64,000 nt of DNA from Perlabentimonas sp034003245 (lineage in GTDB: Bacteria > Bacteroidota > Bacteroidia > Bacteroidales > Tenuifilaceae), in assembly GCA_034003245.1 (NCBI GenBank), contig JAVEYY010000001.1, positions 1 to 64,000 on the forward strand, read 5' to 3'. Shown here in pieces: positions 16,852 through 26,401 of this stretch (position 1 is its first letter; the number at the start of each line of letters is the position of its first letter). Under the pieces are notes generated by a model that did no database searches, was not told where the DNA came from, and saw nothing but the letters and a program-made list of their open reading frames with translations. The position numbers and the translations under genes are program-made.

Positions 16852-17943
16852 ATGCCAAAGAAAAATAACATTAGGAAACAGCTCGGATTTATTGATGTTT
16901 TCCGAAGTGAGTCCAACTTCCTAATATTTATACTGCTGCTGTTTGTGGTGGCAGCCCTGCTCTACAATATTCCGTCGATGGCCATGTGGTTTGGGTTTGC
17001 GGTGGCGGGGTACTCGGTGGTGTCGAACGACAGCATCCAAACCATTGGCACCTTTCTGGCCTCAAACGCGCACCGGAAGTGGTGGGTGCTGTGGCTATAC
17101 ATCGGAGGGCTGTTTGTGGGAACCATTGCTGTAAGCTACTTCCTTTTCGATGGCGATATCAGCTTTAGGCGCTTGGCCACCAAGGGCTTTAACGAGAACC
17201 CGGTATCCTTTGAGTTTCTACAGATTGCCGCCCCTATCCTACTTATCATCATCACGCGGATGCGGATGCCCATCTCCACCACATTCCTGCTGCTTAGCTC
17301 CTTTGCGGCGAGCAGTGGGGCTATAGGCAAGGTTTTGAGCAAGAGTCTGGGAGGATACTTTATTGCCTTTGCCCTTTCGATAGTAATTTACCTGCTGTTG
17401 GCTAAATACTTTAAGAGAACCTTTAAGGGCAAAGCCCACTCGGGCTGGGTGGTAGCCCAATGGATTACCAGCGGTGCACTGTGGTGTCTTTGGATTATGC
17501 AGGATGCCGCCAATATTGCAGTATTTCTCCCCCGTCAGCTTGAGCTTGGACAACTCGTTGCCGTTGCGCTAATTGTGTTTGTGGGGCTGGGTGTGATCTT
17601 CTACAACAAGGGGGGCCGAATACAGCAGATTGTAACCACCAAAACCGATATTACCGATGTTCGGCCAGCCACCGTTGTGGATCTTATCTACTCGCTGCTT
17701 ATGGCATTCCATCTTGTATACAGCACCGTGCCCATGAGCACCACCTGGGTGTTCCTGGGGCTGCTGGGCGGGCGCGAGGTGGCCATGCACCTTACTAAAA
17801 CAAATCATAAGAGCCTTCAGAAAACGCTACTTATTATTGGGCGCGATATCCTACTGGCTATTATCGGGCTGATAATCTCCATTATAATTGCCTACGCCGT
17901 TAACCCGCAGGTAAGACTAGAGGTGAATGCGTGGTTTATGTAA
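16852..17943 (+). CDS. PiT-like integral membrane protein
   Basis: The 363-residue protein has about ten hydrophobic segments. It carries two internal half-repeats resembling the PiT phosphate-permease fold: SNDSIQTIGTFLAS (near 57-70) in the place of the usual ANDxANAxG. PISTTFLLLSSFAAS and PMSTTWVFLGLLGG correspond to the PxSTTH signatures. The central part QWITSGALWCLWIMQDAANI is the second half's discontinuous helix. The His of PxSTTH is replaced in both copies (Phe and Trp), so phosphate transport should not be assumed. The gene stands alone, with a -7-like TTCCTTTG about 20 bases before the start. Inner membrane location is clear and the substrate is not. Confidence 0.65.
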   Translation: MPKKNNIRKQLGFIDVFRSESNFLIFILLLFVVAALLYNIPSMAMWFGFAVAGYSVVSNDSIQTIGTFLASNAHRKWWVLWLYIGGLFVGTIAVSYFLFDGDISFRRLATKGFNENPVSFEFLQIAAPILLIIITRMRMPISTTFLLLSSFAASSGAIGKVLSKSLGGYFIAFALSIVIYLLLAKYFKRTFKGKAHSGWVVAQWITSGALWCLWIMQDAANIAVFLPRQLELGQLVAVALIVFVGLGVIFYNKGGRIQQIVTTKTDITDVRPATVVDLIYSLLMAFHLVYSTVPMSTTWVFLGLLGGREVAMHLTKTNHKSLQKTLLIIGRDILLAIIGLIISIIIAYAVNPQVRLEVNAWFM

Positions 17944-18133
17944 CAATTATTCGACATCTTTTGAAAGTGGCTCAAAAGTCCATTCTGGAACTTTGTGCTA
18001 CATTTAAAATACAGTTACACAAAGACTCACAAAGGAATCTCAAAAAACACAAAGAGAATAAGGTTTTTTTAGGCATTTGAGACACCCTCATCAACATTCT
18101 CTGATGAATCAAGACATACAGCCAATCGAGTAG

Positions 18134-18496
18134 CTACCCGCGCGATAACCTGTTGAGCGCCTCGGCAACCGAGCCAACAAAGTTTACCGTTGAGCCCTGA
18201 TTACTCTCGCGGATAAAGTCGCGGAGGCTCTTGCTGGTGAACTTTTCAAAGTTGCCCACAATGGCTAGGCGCATGCGGTAGTTCGAGAATTTCTGCAGCA
18301 CCTCACCGGCTATGCCGGTTTTAAGGTCGAAAAAGGCGGGGATAATGCTCCGCTCGTGGATAATAATTCTAGAGAACTCCTGGTAGTACAGGTTTCCCAG
18401 CAAGTCGGGGATATCATCAATGGAGCTAATATGCAGCGTATCGGAAGCCAACTCGGCTATCCGTTTGCCTGATACGGTATGGGTTTCGATGGTCAT
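18134..18496 (-). CDS. DUF4180 family protein
   Basis: The 120-residue soluble protein matches DUF4180, a single-domain STAS/SpoIIAA-like fold family. Typical stretches are DIPDLLGNLYYQ, IIIHERSIIPAFFDLKTG, AGEVLQKFSNYRMRLAIVG and SLRDFIRESNQG. The biological role is unknown, and such genes are often found near regulators. Here it is isolated between the PiT-like gene and a noncoding repeat region, with no obvious partner. Confidence 0.8.
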   Translation of the reverse strand: MTIETHTVSGKRIAELASDTLHISSIDDIPDLLGNLYYQEFSRIIIHERSIIPAFFDLKTGIAGEVLQKFSNYRMRLAIVGNFEKFTSKSLRDFIRESNQGSTVNFVGSVAEALNRLSRG

Positions 18497-18700
18497 AGGG
18501 TTTGATTGAAAAATTGTAACAACTCTACGAATACTTGTTGATAAATTTGCTTAAATAACTTACAAATACTTCTATTTCTAAAGGAAGACTGTTCGTTATT
18601 GCTTTTTGGGGCTTTGCCGCAGGCAAGGTAATCCTTTTTCATCAGAATGCGACATTTGGGTAAAAAAGTCTTTGGGAAAGCCTACCAATGCTAGCGTCCA

Positions 18701-18914
18701 AAATTAGCTGCGCAGCTAATTTAAATCCCTGCGCAGGGAATTACCATTTTGCTGCGGTCGAATTTAAATTTCCTGCTGTGCGGAGAGAGATTTCCTACTG
18801 TGGAAATTGATCACGGCACAGCAGGGGCCCAACATTTCCTAGCGTGGAAATTTTATTTCCTACGCAGCTAATCGGCGATTTGCTGCGGTCGAATTTTGAT
18901 TTCCTGCGGTGAAA
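18701..18914. repeat. Cluster of palindromes and short direct repeats
   Basis: This lies in the 439-base gap between the DUF4180 and DUF4870 genes. A perfect 22-bp palindrome centred on GCTGCGCAGC (18701-18722) is followed by a 14-bp palindrome, TCCCTGCGCAGGGA (18726-18739). TTTGCTGCGGTCGAATTT occurs at 18748-18765 and again at 18879-18896. TTTCCTNNNGTGGAAAT-type units recur between them. No reading frame is supported. It looks like a degenerate REP-type cluster. Confidence 0.6.
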
Positions 18915-18935
18915 AATTAGATACATTGTAATCTT

Positions 18936-19292
18936 CTACTGAATAAACCGGATGGCAAAGGGGTACTCGTACCGTTCGCCATTTTTCGACTTAACGGAGG
19001 CCACAATGATTACCACTAGGTTCAGCACGCCAAGGGCAATAAGCAGCACAAATCCCACCAGCAGTATTACCAGAATACCCGCAACAAAGGCGTAGAGCAT
19101 TAAGGAAAGCTGGAAATTAAGGGCATCCTTGCCCTGGCGATCCACCTCGGGGTACTGATCCTTCTTGGTAAGCCATACGATAAGGGGGCCAAGAATACTC
19201 CCAAAGGGAATTATAAACATGGCCAGCGCGCTCAGGTGGCAAAGCATGGCCATGGTGCGCTCATCGTTGTTTTGATATACTATTTCGTTCAT
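18936..19292 (-). CDS. DUF4870 family small membrane protein
   Basis: The 118-residue protein starts with NNDERTMAMLCHLSALAMF and has PFGSILGPLIVWLTKKD, the markers of DUF4870. Two long hydrophobic stretches follow (about residues 55-95), so three or four membrane helices are likely. The family has no assigned function. The gene is isolated, downstream of ettA on the same strand but about 200 bases past the ettA terminator, and next to the palindrome cluster. Confidence 0.82.
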   Translation of the reverse strand: MNEIVYQNNDERTMAMLCHLSALAMFIIPFGSILGPLIVWLTKKDQYPEVDRQGKDALNFQLSLMLYAFVAGILVILLVGFVLLIALGVLNLVVIIVASVKSKNGERYEYPFAIRFIQ

Positions 19293-19453
19293 AGAAAGTG
19301 TTTTGAGGTGGGTGCCTGCTGTAGGCAGAACAAATTAAATAACTGTTTGAACAAAATCGCTAACCTGACTATTGCAGGTTGGCACAAAGAATATTTATCA
19401 GTGTGTTTCTTTCAGTAACTTGACGACTTGCGTTCAAGTTTTGGTTAACTGAA

Positions 19454-19491
19454 CAATAGGAACCGACGGGTAAACCCATCGGCTCCTATTG
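19454..19491 (-). terminator. Terminator of the ettA operon
   Basis: An 18-base stem (19454-19471 with 19474-19491, two G-U wobbles) follows the ettA stop codon directly. No T tract is present after it on the minus strand. Confidence 0.6.
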
Positions 19492-19494
19492 GGA

Positions 19495-21168
<1,674 letters not shown>

Positions 21169-21176
21169 AAATGTAT

Positions 21177-21566
21177 TTAGTTAATTGTAATTGTATGCTT
21201 AAATGTGTTAGAACCGGTACTCAAGAAAACTATTTCGTAGGTTCCTGGCGAGGAGGCTTTAAAAATATACTGCTCCTCGAAGAACACGAGAACTTCGGGG
21301 CAAACACAGCCTGAATACTTCACCTTTCCCTCAACGGTTATGGTGTTATCCTCACGAGTATCGCTAATTCCCTGAAAAGAGCCACACCCATTGGTGGCGT
21401 AATAGGTTACATTAAACAGGATATCCTCACCAACTTTTCCAGAATTGGGGCCGCTAATCATCTCTACGCTGGTTCTCCTCTCCTCGTTGCAATTAAAGTG
21501 AATACAGCCTGTAAGGCAGGTGAGCACTAGGGCAGTAGTAGAAATCAGCAACCACTTTTGAATCAT
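21177..21566 (-). CDS. Small cysteine-containing lipoprotein, function unknown
   Basis: From the ATG at 21566 the product has 129 residues and a lipoprotein signal ending in CLTGC. An upstream ATG at 21593 is possible but overlaps the previous gene by 25 bases and gives a poorer signal. The mature part looks like an all-beta domain with a run of cysteines (HFNCNEE, TNGCGSF, SGCVCPE) that could form disulfides, and ends in SNTFKHTITIN. No family was recognised. It lies 2 bases after the upstream exported protein and 8 before ettA, so it is cotranscribed with both. Confidence 0.7.
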   Translation of the reverse strand: MIQKWLLISTTALVLTCLTGCIHFNCNEERRTSVEMISGPNSGKVGEDILFNVTYYATNGCGSFQGISDTREDNTITVEGKVKYSGCVCPEVLVFFEEQYIFKASSPGTYEIVFLSTGSNTFKHTITIN

Positions 21567-21568
21567 GG

Positions 21569-22438
21569 CTATAGGAAATGGAATGGGTACCAACGGATAT
21601 TTCGGAAATCCCTTTTGAGGATTACTGGAGGTTGTTTGTCGCTAATGTTATGGGTTTTGTAAAAGTATCCCTTGCCAGTAGCGGGCTCTATTATCATTTT
21701 AAAGCATTTACCCGAGGTTGCCTCATCGTCGGGGGCAACAATGTGAAATACCACTGCATCTTTTTCGGCCTTGCTAATAATGCTCAGTAACTCGTCGTCG
21801 CTAACAATATTATGATTATTCCTGTAAAGTTTCAAAATGTCCTTATCAACCTCAACTTGAGGCGTAATCTGGTTCTTCCTAAGGTAAAGCGTTTTACCTT
21901 TCAGTTCCTTAATCCCTTTATTCAATTGCGATAGTTTACGGTACCGCTTACTCCCCTTGCTGGCCACCACATCGCTAGCATAGTTCTGAATAAACTTAAT
22001 GAGCATTGGGGCTTTATGCAGATGGTTGCTGCTGGTAAAAGTTGATCCCGATATGGGCACCTGAGCCAGCACGGGCATTGCCTGTACGTCTCCAGTAGGA
22101 TGCGAGAGCAAAAGATACAGGAAGTTATAGGTATTCTCCTGCGGATCCTTATCGAACTGCACCTGCAGCGTTACCAGAAATGAATAGTCGGGGTTGGCCT
22201 TCTCCTTGCTGAACGTTTCGCCATCAACAAAATCGAACTCTGTTAAAGTCCAATGCTTAGAAACCGCATCGCGCAGAAGCGCGTCGAATGCAACATCTCG
22301 ACCATCAACAACAACCAGTAACTTGGTTGATGAGAACTTGGCTACCTGATCGGGAGTTGGGTACGGCCCTTGTGCAAGCAGCGATGTAGCAAATAGCAAT
22401 GTAATTGCAGTGGGAATAAATGATCTAATCCATCTCAT
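21569..22438 (-). CDS. Exported protein, tandem paralog A
   Basis: The 289-residue product has a signal peptide (cleavage near LLA-Q, residue 22) and no other membrane segment. It is clearly related to the next gene upstream. Both have [FY]SFLVxLQVxF followed by xTYNFL, a central GKxLxxxxxxL stretch, a [ST]DDELxxII-like segment, CxKMxIxxxxGxxYxY(K/N) and a final LKRDFRNI / IKDFKKI. No known family came to mind. It heads the three-gene run to ettA and is preceded by the terminator of its paralog. A periplasmic or surface role is inferred from the signal only. Confidence 0.7.
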   Translation of the reverse strand: MRWIRSFIPTAITLLFATSLLAQGPYPTPDQVAKFSSTKLLVVVDGRDVAFDALLRDAVSKHWTLTEFDFVDGETFSKEKANPDYSFLVTLQVQFDKDPQENTYNFLYLLLSHPTGDVQAMPVLAQVPISGSTFTSSNHLHKAPMLIKFIQNYASDVVASKGSKRYRKLSQLNKGIKELKGKTLYLRKNQITPQVEVDKDILKLYRNNHNIVSDDELLSIISKAEKDAVVFHIVAPDDEATSGKCFKMIIEPATGKGYFYKTHNISDKQPPVILKRDFRNIRWYPFHFL

Positions 22439-22460
22439 AACAAAAACGTTTTAACGATAA

Positions 22461-22500
22461 AAAAGCACCGCAGTATCGGGCAGATACAGGCGATGCTTTT
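22461..22500 (-). terminator. Terminator of paralog B
   Basis: On the minus strand AAAAGCATCGC pairs with GCGGTGCTTTT, with an inner GTATC/GATAC stem, followed by TTT. It separates the two paralogous genes transcriptionally. Confidence 0.75.
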
Positions 22501-22517
22501 GAGGTTAAAAAATCTAC

Positions 22518-23372
22518 CTACTTAATCTTCTTAAAGTCTTTTATCAGGAAGCCATCGCCTGCCTTTTTGCTAATCATATGGTAGTTGTAATAGTACAACT
22601 GGTCGTCGCCTGTGCCAATGAGCATCTTGTAGCAACGAGCCTGTAGGCGAGTTCCCTCGGGGCCAACCTTATGCAGGAATATTACGTTGGGGTTCTTCTC
22701 GGCAATTGCTTTCTCAATATCCTCGGGGGTTACAATTTTTACAGTATGAGGATAGTTCTTGCGAACATCAGTAAGACTTCGAACAGCCTTATCAAGGTCG
22801 CGCTCAAGCACCCACAGCTCTTTGCCCTTAACGAGCTTACGGTTATTATTATACTGCTTAAAAATATTCTTCTTGATTAGCTTGGGGTTGGCATCAAGAT
22901 TTTTGATATGCTGCTGCGCAAAGCGGATAAGGCTCTCCAGTTTATAGGTGTAAAAATCCTCACTTACCGATTGATAGCTTAAAGGTAGTGAACAAATATC
23001 GGGCAGGTCGGTATGCTTTTTTACCGCAGCGCCCAGCACAACCGATAAAAAGTTGTAGGTGGCCTCCAGTTTATCGCCGGTGAACTTCACCTGCAGCTTT
23101 ACCAAAAATGATTTGCTAATATCGGTACGCATCTCCTCGAATTGCTTTGCCGTGATAAACTCGTAGGGGGTGATTTTCCAAGACCTTTCCACAGCCTCTT
23201 TGATCTTAAAATTGTACTCCGACATGGGGTTATCCTCAAGTACCACATAGGTTGTGGTGCCAAGGAACGATTTTATATCCTCGTGGCGGGCAACATAACG
23301 GTCGGCAAATGTGGCCGCACTTAGGCTAACTAGACAAAGCAGCACAACAAGTTTTCTCATAGCAGTAGGCAT
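22518..23372 (-). CDS. Exported protein, tandem paralog B
   Basis: The 284-residue product is exported (signal peptide ending near TFA-D). Two ATGs are possible, 23372 and 23360. The second gives MRKLVVLLC and is equally plausible. Shared features with the downstream paralog are KSFLVKLQVKF, ATYNFLSVVLG, GKELWVLERDLDKAV, DIEKAIAEKNPNVIFLH, and RCYKMLIG followed by QLYYYNYHMISK. Length and order are collinear with paralog A, so this is a tandem duplication that has diverged strongly. Function is unknown. Confidence 0.7.
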   Translation of the reverse strand: MPTAMRKLVVLLCLVSLSAATFADRYVARHEDIKSFLGTTTYVVLEDNPMSEYNFKIKEAVERSWKITPYEFITAKQFEEMRTDISKSFLVKLQVKFTGDKLEATYNFLSVVLGAAVKKHTDLPDICSLPLSYQSVSEDFYTYKLESLIRFAQQHIKNLDANPKLIKKNIFKQYNNNRKLVKGKELWVLERDLDKAVRSLTDVRKNYPHTVKIVTPEDIEKAIAEKNPNVIFLHKVGPEGTRLQARCYKMLIGTGDDQLYYYNYHMISKKAGDGFLIKDFKKIK

Positions 23373-23401
23373 TTTAAATTGTCAACTTTTTAATGTCATT
23401 G

Positions 23402-23409
23402 CAAATTTA
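23402..23409 (-). promoter_or_regulatory. -7 box of paralog B
   Basis: TAAATTTG on the minus strand matches TAnnTTTG, 30-42 bases before the two candidate ATGs. No -33 TTTG at the right distance. Confidence 0.5.
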
Positions 23410-23657
23410 ATGGTTTGATTGATTGTTTAGGAGAAAAAGGGCAAATTTATTCGAGTAAGTGATGAGAATCACTGATCCTAATGCTTTATAGAGGGATCGT
23501 TAGGGTAAAGTTGAAATGGTTCAAGTTCCTCAACAAGGCATAAACCACGACATAGGGTATCCGATTATATTATACCACTGCTTGCCATATAAGGGATTTT
23601 TGTAAATTGCGGCTTGATTTACTTTCAAATTATTGGTGGACAAATTGACTTTTTACT

Positions 23658-25475
23658 ATGAAATTAGTTGATCCAAAGGACTTCAAAAAAGCGGCAGGGC
23701 TTAATACCGTGGGGGGTGAAAGCATCGCCAAGCTGTTGATGGGAATTCTTAAAATAAACAAGATTAACCGGGAGTACGCTAAGATAAGTGACCTCGAGGG
23801 ACTCGATTTTTTGAATGAGCTCCTAGAACGACTCCAAATTAGCTACGATATCAACCCCGATGAGCTACAGCGAATTCCAAAGGAGGGCCCATTTATAATC
23901 GTTTCGAACCATCCTTATGGTGGCATTGACGGGATAATTCTTCTGAAAATTGTATCGGAGATTCGGCCCGACTTTAAGGTAATGGCCAACTTCCTGCTCA
24001 GACGCATCGACCCCATTAAGGAGTATATTATCCCTGTCGACCCCTTTGAGGGGGAATCGCAAACTGCCAGCAGCGTGGCAGGTATTAAACACGCCTTGAG
24101 TCATCTTCGCGAGGGCAAGCCGCTGGGCATTTTCCCCGCTGGTGAGGTTTCCACATACTACAACACCGAAGCCCCCGGCGTGGCCGATAAGCAGTGGAAC
24201 GATTCCATCATCAAGTTTATAAAAAAGATGGAGGTTCCCATTATTCCGGTTTACTTTAAGGGTACTAACAGTAGGCTTTTCCATATCCTTGGGCTAATAC
24301 ACCCCATGCTACGCACCGCTAAGTTGCCATCGGAGCTGCTTAATAAGAAAAATAAAGTGGTGAAGCTCCGCATGGGCTACCCTATTCAGGTAAAAGAGCA
24401 AAACGAGTTTACCGATATTTCACGGTTTGGACGATTCCTCAGGCTTAAAACCTACGCGCTGGGCTCGCCCATAGAGGTGAAAAAGTTTTTCAACTACCGC
24501 CTCAAGCCCGAGGCTAAAGCCGAGGATATTATCAATCCTGTCGCGCCTGAGTTAATCCAGAGCGAAGTGGAATCGATAATGGAGAACCACCTGCTCTTTA
24601 AGAGCAAGAATTTCTGCGTGCTGTGCGCCCCATCCGTTGAAATACCCAATATTATGACCGAGCTGGGACGACTACGCGAAATCACGTTCCGTGAGGTGGG
24701 CGAAGGAACCAATCGCAAAATTGATGTTGATGAGTTTGACCTATACTATAACCAGCTTTTTATTTGGGACGAGGAGGAGAAAACCATTGTGGGCGCTTAC
24801 CGTGTTGGCAAGGGCAAAGAGATTCTGAATCGTTACGGCAAAAAGGGATTTTACATCCAAAGCCTTTTTAGAATCGACGACGGTTTTATGCCTATACTGG
24901 GGCAATGCATTGAGTTGGGTCGATCGTTCATTGTTAAGGAGTATCAGCGTAAACCACTGCCGCTATTCCTTCTATGGAAAGGTATTCTATATTTCCTAAT
25001 AAAAAATCCCGAGTATCGCTACCTGATTGGCCCTGTTAGCATATCGAGCCGATTCTCCAATTTCTCCAAGGGGCTTATCATCAGCTTCATGAAGGTCAAC
25101 TACTTCGACAAGGAATTTGCGCGGTTTATTACACCAAGGAATACCTTTAAAGTTCCCATTAGCAAAGACGATACTGAGGTGATTTTTGAGAAGAGCAACG
25201 ACCTGAACAAACTCGATAAGTTTATACAGGATATTGAATCGGACGACTTCCGCATGCCAGTTCTACTCAAAAAGTACATTAAGCTCAACGGAAAGATTAT
25301 TGGCTTTAACGTTGATCCCAAATTTAACGATGCGCTCGATGGCCTGCTGATCCTCGATCTTTTCCAAGTACCCATCGACACTATCACCTCGCTATCGAAG
25401 GAGATAAACGACAAATCGCTGCTTGATAGGTTTAACCTTTCCGATTACACATTCGAGGAGGAAATCAAGAGTTGA
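23658..25475 (+). CDS. OlsF-like two-domain acyltransferase (O-acyl plus GNAT-type N-acyl)
   Basis: The 605-residue protein joins a PlsC-type acyltransferase to a GNAT-type N-acyltransferase domain. In the first half NHPYGGID (84-91) gives the His and Asp of the acyltransferase motif, and GIFPAGEVSTY is the substrate-binding block. In the second half FREVGEGTNRK, EFDLYYNQLFIWDEE and IVGAYRVGKG resemble OlsB/hemolysin-type N-acyltransferases. Known OlsF proteins make ornithine lipids and the separate GlsB/GlsA pair makes glycine lipids in Bacteroides. Either aminolipid is possible here. The gene is single, with a strong terminator behind it. The amino acid substrate is not determinable from the sequence. 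Confidence 0.75.
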   Translation: MKLVDPKDFKKAAGLNTVGGESIAKLLMGILKINKINREYAKISDLEGLDFLNELLERLQISYDINPDELQRIPKEGPFIIVSNHPYGGIDGIILLKIVSEIRPDFKVMANFLLRRIDPIKEYIIPVDPFEGESQTASSVAGIKHALSHLREGKPLGIFPAGEVSTYYNTEAPGVADKQWNDSIIKFIKKMEVPIIPVYFKGTNSRLFHILGLIHPMLRTAKLPSELLNKKNKVVKLRMGYPIQVKEQNEFTDISRFGRFLRLKTYALGSPIEVKKFFNYRLKPEAKAEDIINPVAPELIQSEVESIMENHLLFKSKNFCVLCAPSVEIPNIMTELGRLREITFREVGEGTNRKIDVDEFDLYYNQLFIWDEEEKTIVGAYRVGKGKEILNRYGKKGFYIQSLFRIDDGFMPILGQCIELGRSFIVKEYQRKPLPLFLLWKGILYFLIKNPEYRYLIGPVSISSRFSNFSKGLIISFMKVNYFDKEFARFITPRNTFKVPISKDDTEVIFEKSNDLNKLDKFIQDIESDDFRMPVLLKKYIKLNGKIIGFNVDPKFNDALDGLLILDLFQVPIDTITSLSKEINDKSLLDRFNLSDYTFEEEIKS

Positions 25476-25507
25476 TGATTTATTAGCGTTTAGCTAAACA
25501 TTTTTGG

Positions 25508-25550
25508 AAATGCGTTGTTACTTGTGTAAACATGTTACAACGCATTTTTT
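25508..25550 (+). terminator. Terminator after the OlsF-like gene
   Basis: AAATGCGTTGT (25508-25518) pairs with ACAACGCATTT (25537-25547) and runs into a T tract. Confidence 0.8.
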
Positions 25551-25584
25551 AATGCAACATCAACTATGTTAAACCATTACAATT

Positions 25585-26268
25585 ATGAATATGAAAACTA
25601 AAATCGTTTATGTTTTTGCAGTAATGCTTGCCGTTACAGCTACAAGCTGTATGCAAAGCCCTTCTGGCGAGAAAGTAAAATCGGCCGATGCCATTGAAGT
25701 AGGTATCCCAAGCGATGCTAAGGCCGTAAGCGCTAACCTAGAACAAAGCAGTATTGAATGGCTTGGAACTAAGCCAACCGGAACCCATTTTGGCACACTG
25801 GGTATTAAAGAGGGCACTCTTTACCTAAAGGATGGCAAGTTGTATGGTGGAGATTTCACCATGGATATGAGCGCCATTACCGTTCTCGACATTAAGGATG
25901 AGAAGATGAACGAAAACTTGGCAAACCACCTAAGGTCGGCCGATTTCTTCTTTGTAGATTCGTTCCCAACTGCCAACTTCCAATTCTCGAACCTAATTCC
26001 CATTGAAAATGCCCAAACAACTGAGGATGGCATTACACCTACACATCGAATTGAAGGCAACTTAACCATGAGGGGCGTTACCCGTAAGGTTAACTTCCCT
26101 GCACAGATTGAGGTGACAAGCGAAGGTGTATCAGCTAAAACTCCACAGTTTATATTAAATAGAACCGAGTGGAACGTGAACTACGGTTCAAAATCGATCT
26201 TTGCTAACCTAAAAGACAACTTTATTCACGATGAGATGGGAGTAAAAATCACACTAAAAACCAAGTAA
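25585..26268 (+). CDS. YceI-family lipoprotein
   Basis: The 227-residue product has a lipoprotein-like signal with Cys22 in TATSC. YceI markers follow: SSIEWLGTKPTGTHFG, GGDFTMDMSAITVLD, LRSADFFFVDSFPTANFQF, GNLTMRGVTRKVNFP and a final NRTEWNVNYGSKS. This is the commonest YceI form in Bacteroidota and is not especially close to the two members at 7.7 and 9.7 kb. It is flanked by terminators, so it is a single-gene unit. Its role in binding an isoprenoid-like lipid is inferred from the family. Confidence 0.88.
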   Translation: MNMKTKIVYVFAVMLAVTATSCMQSPSGEKVKSADAIEVGIPSDAKAVSANLEQSSIEWLGTKPTGTHFGTLGIKEGTLYLKDGKLYGGDFTMDMSAITVLDIKDEKMNENLANHLRSADFFFVDSFPTANFQFSNLIPIENAQTTEDGITPTHRIEGNLTMRGVTRKVNFPAQIEVTSEGVSAKTPQFILNRTEWNVNYGSKSIFANLKDNFIHDEMGVKITLKTK

Positions 26269-26283
26269 TACTATCAAAATATC

Positions 26284-26319
26284 AATAAAGCCCAAGGAAC
26301 CCCTTGGGCTTTATTTTTT
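26284..26319 (+). terminator. Terminator after the YceI lipoprotein
   Basis: AATAAAGCCCAAGG (26284-26297) pairs with CCTTGGGCTTTATT (26302-26315) across a 4-base loop, followed by TTTT. Confidence 0.9.
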
Positions 26320-26401
26320 CTCTTTCACACCTAAAAAGCTAAACCCTTCACTCTTCGTTCAGTCTTATTCTGTGATTAGTAAACTCCAACATTAACCAAC
26401 T

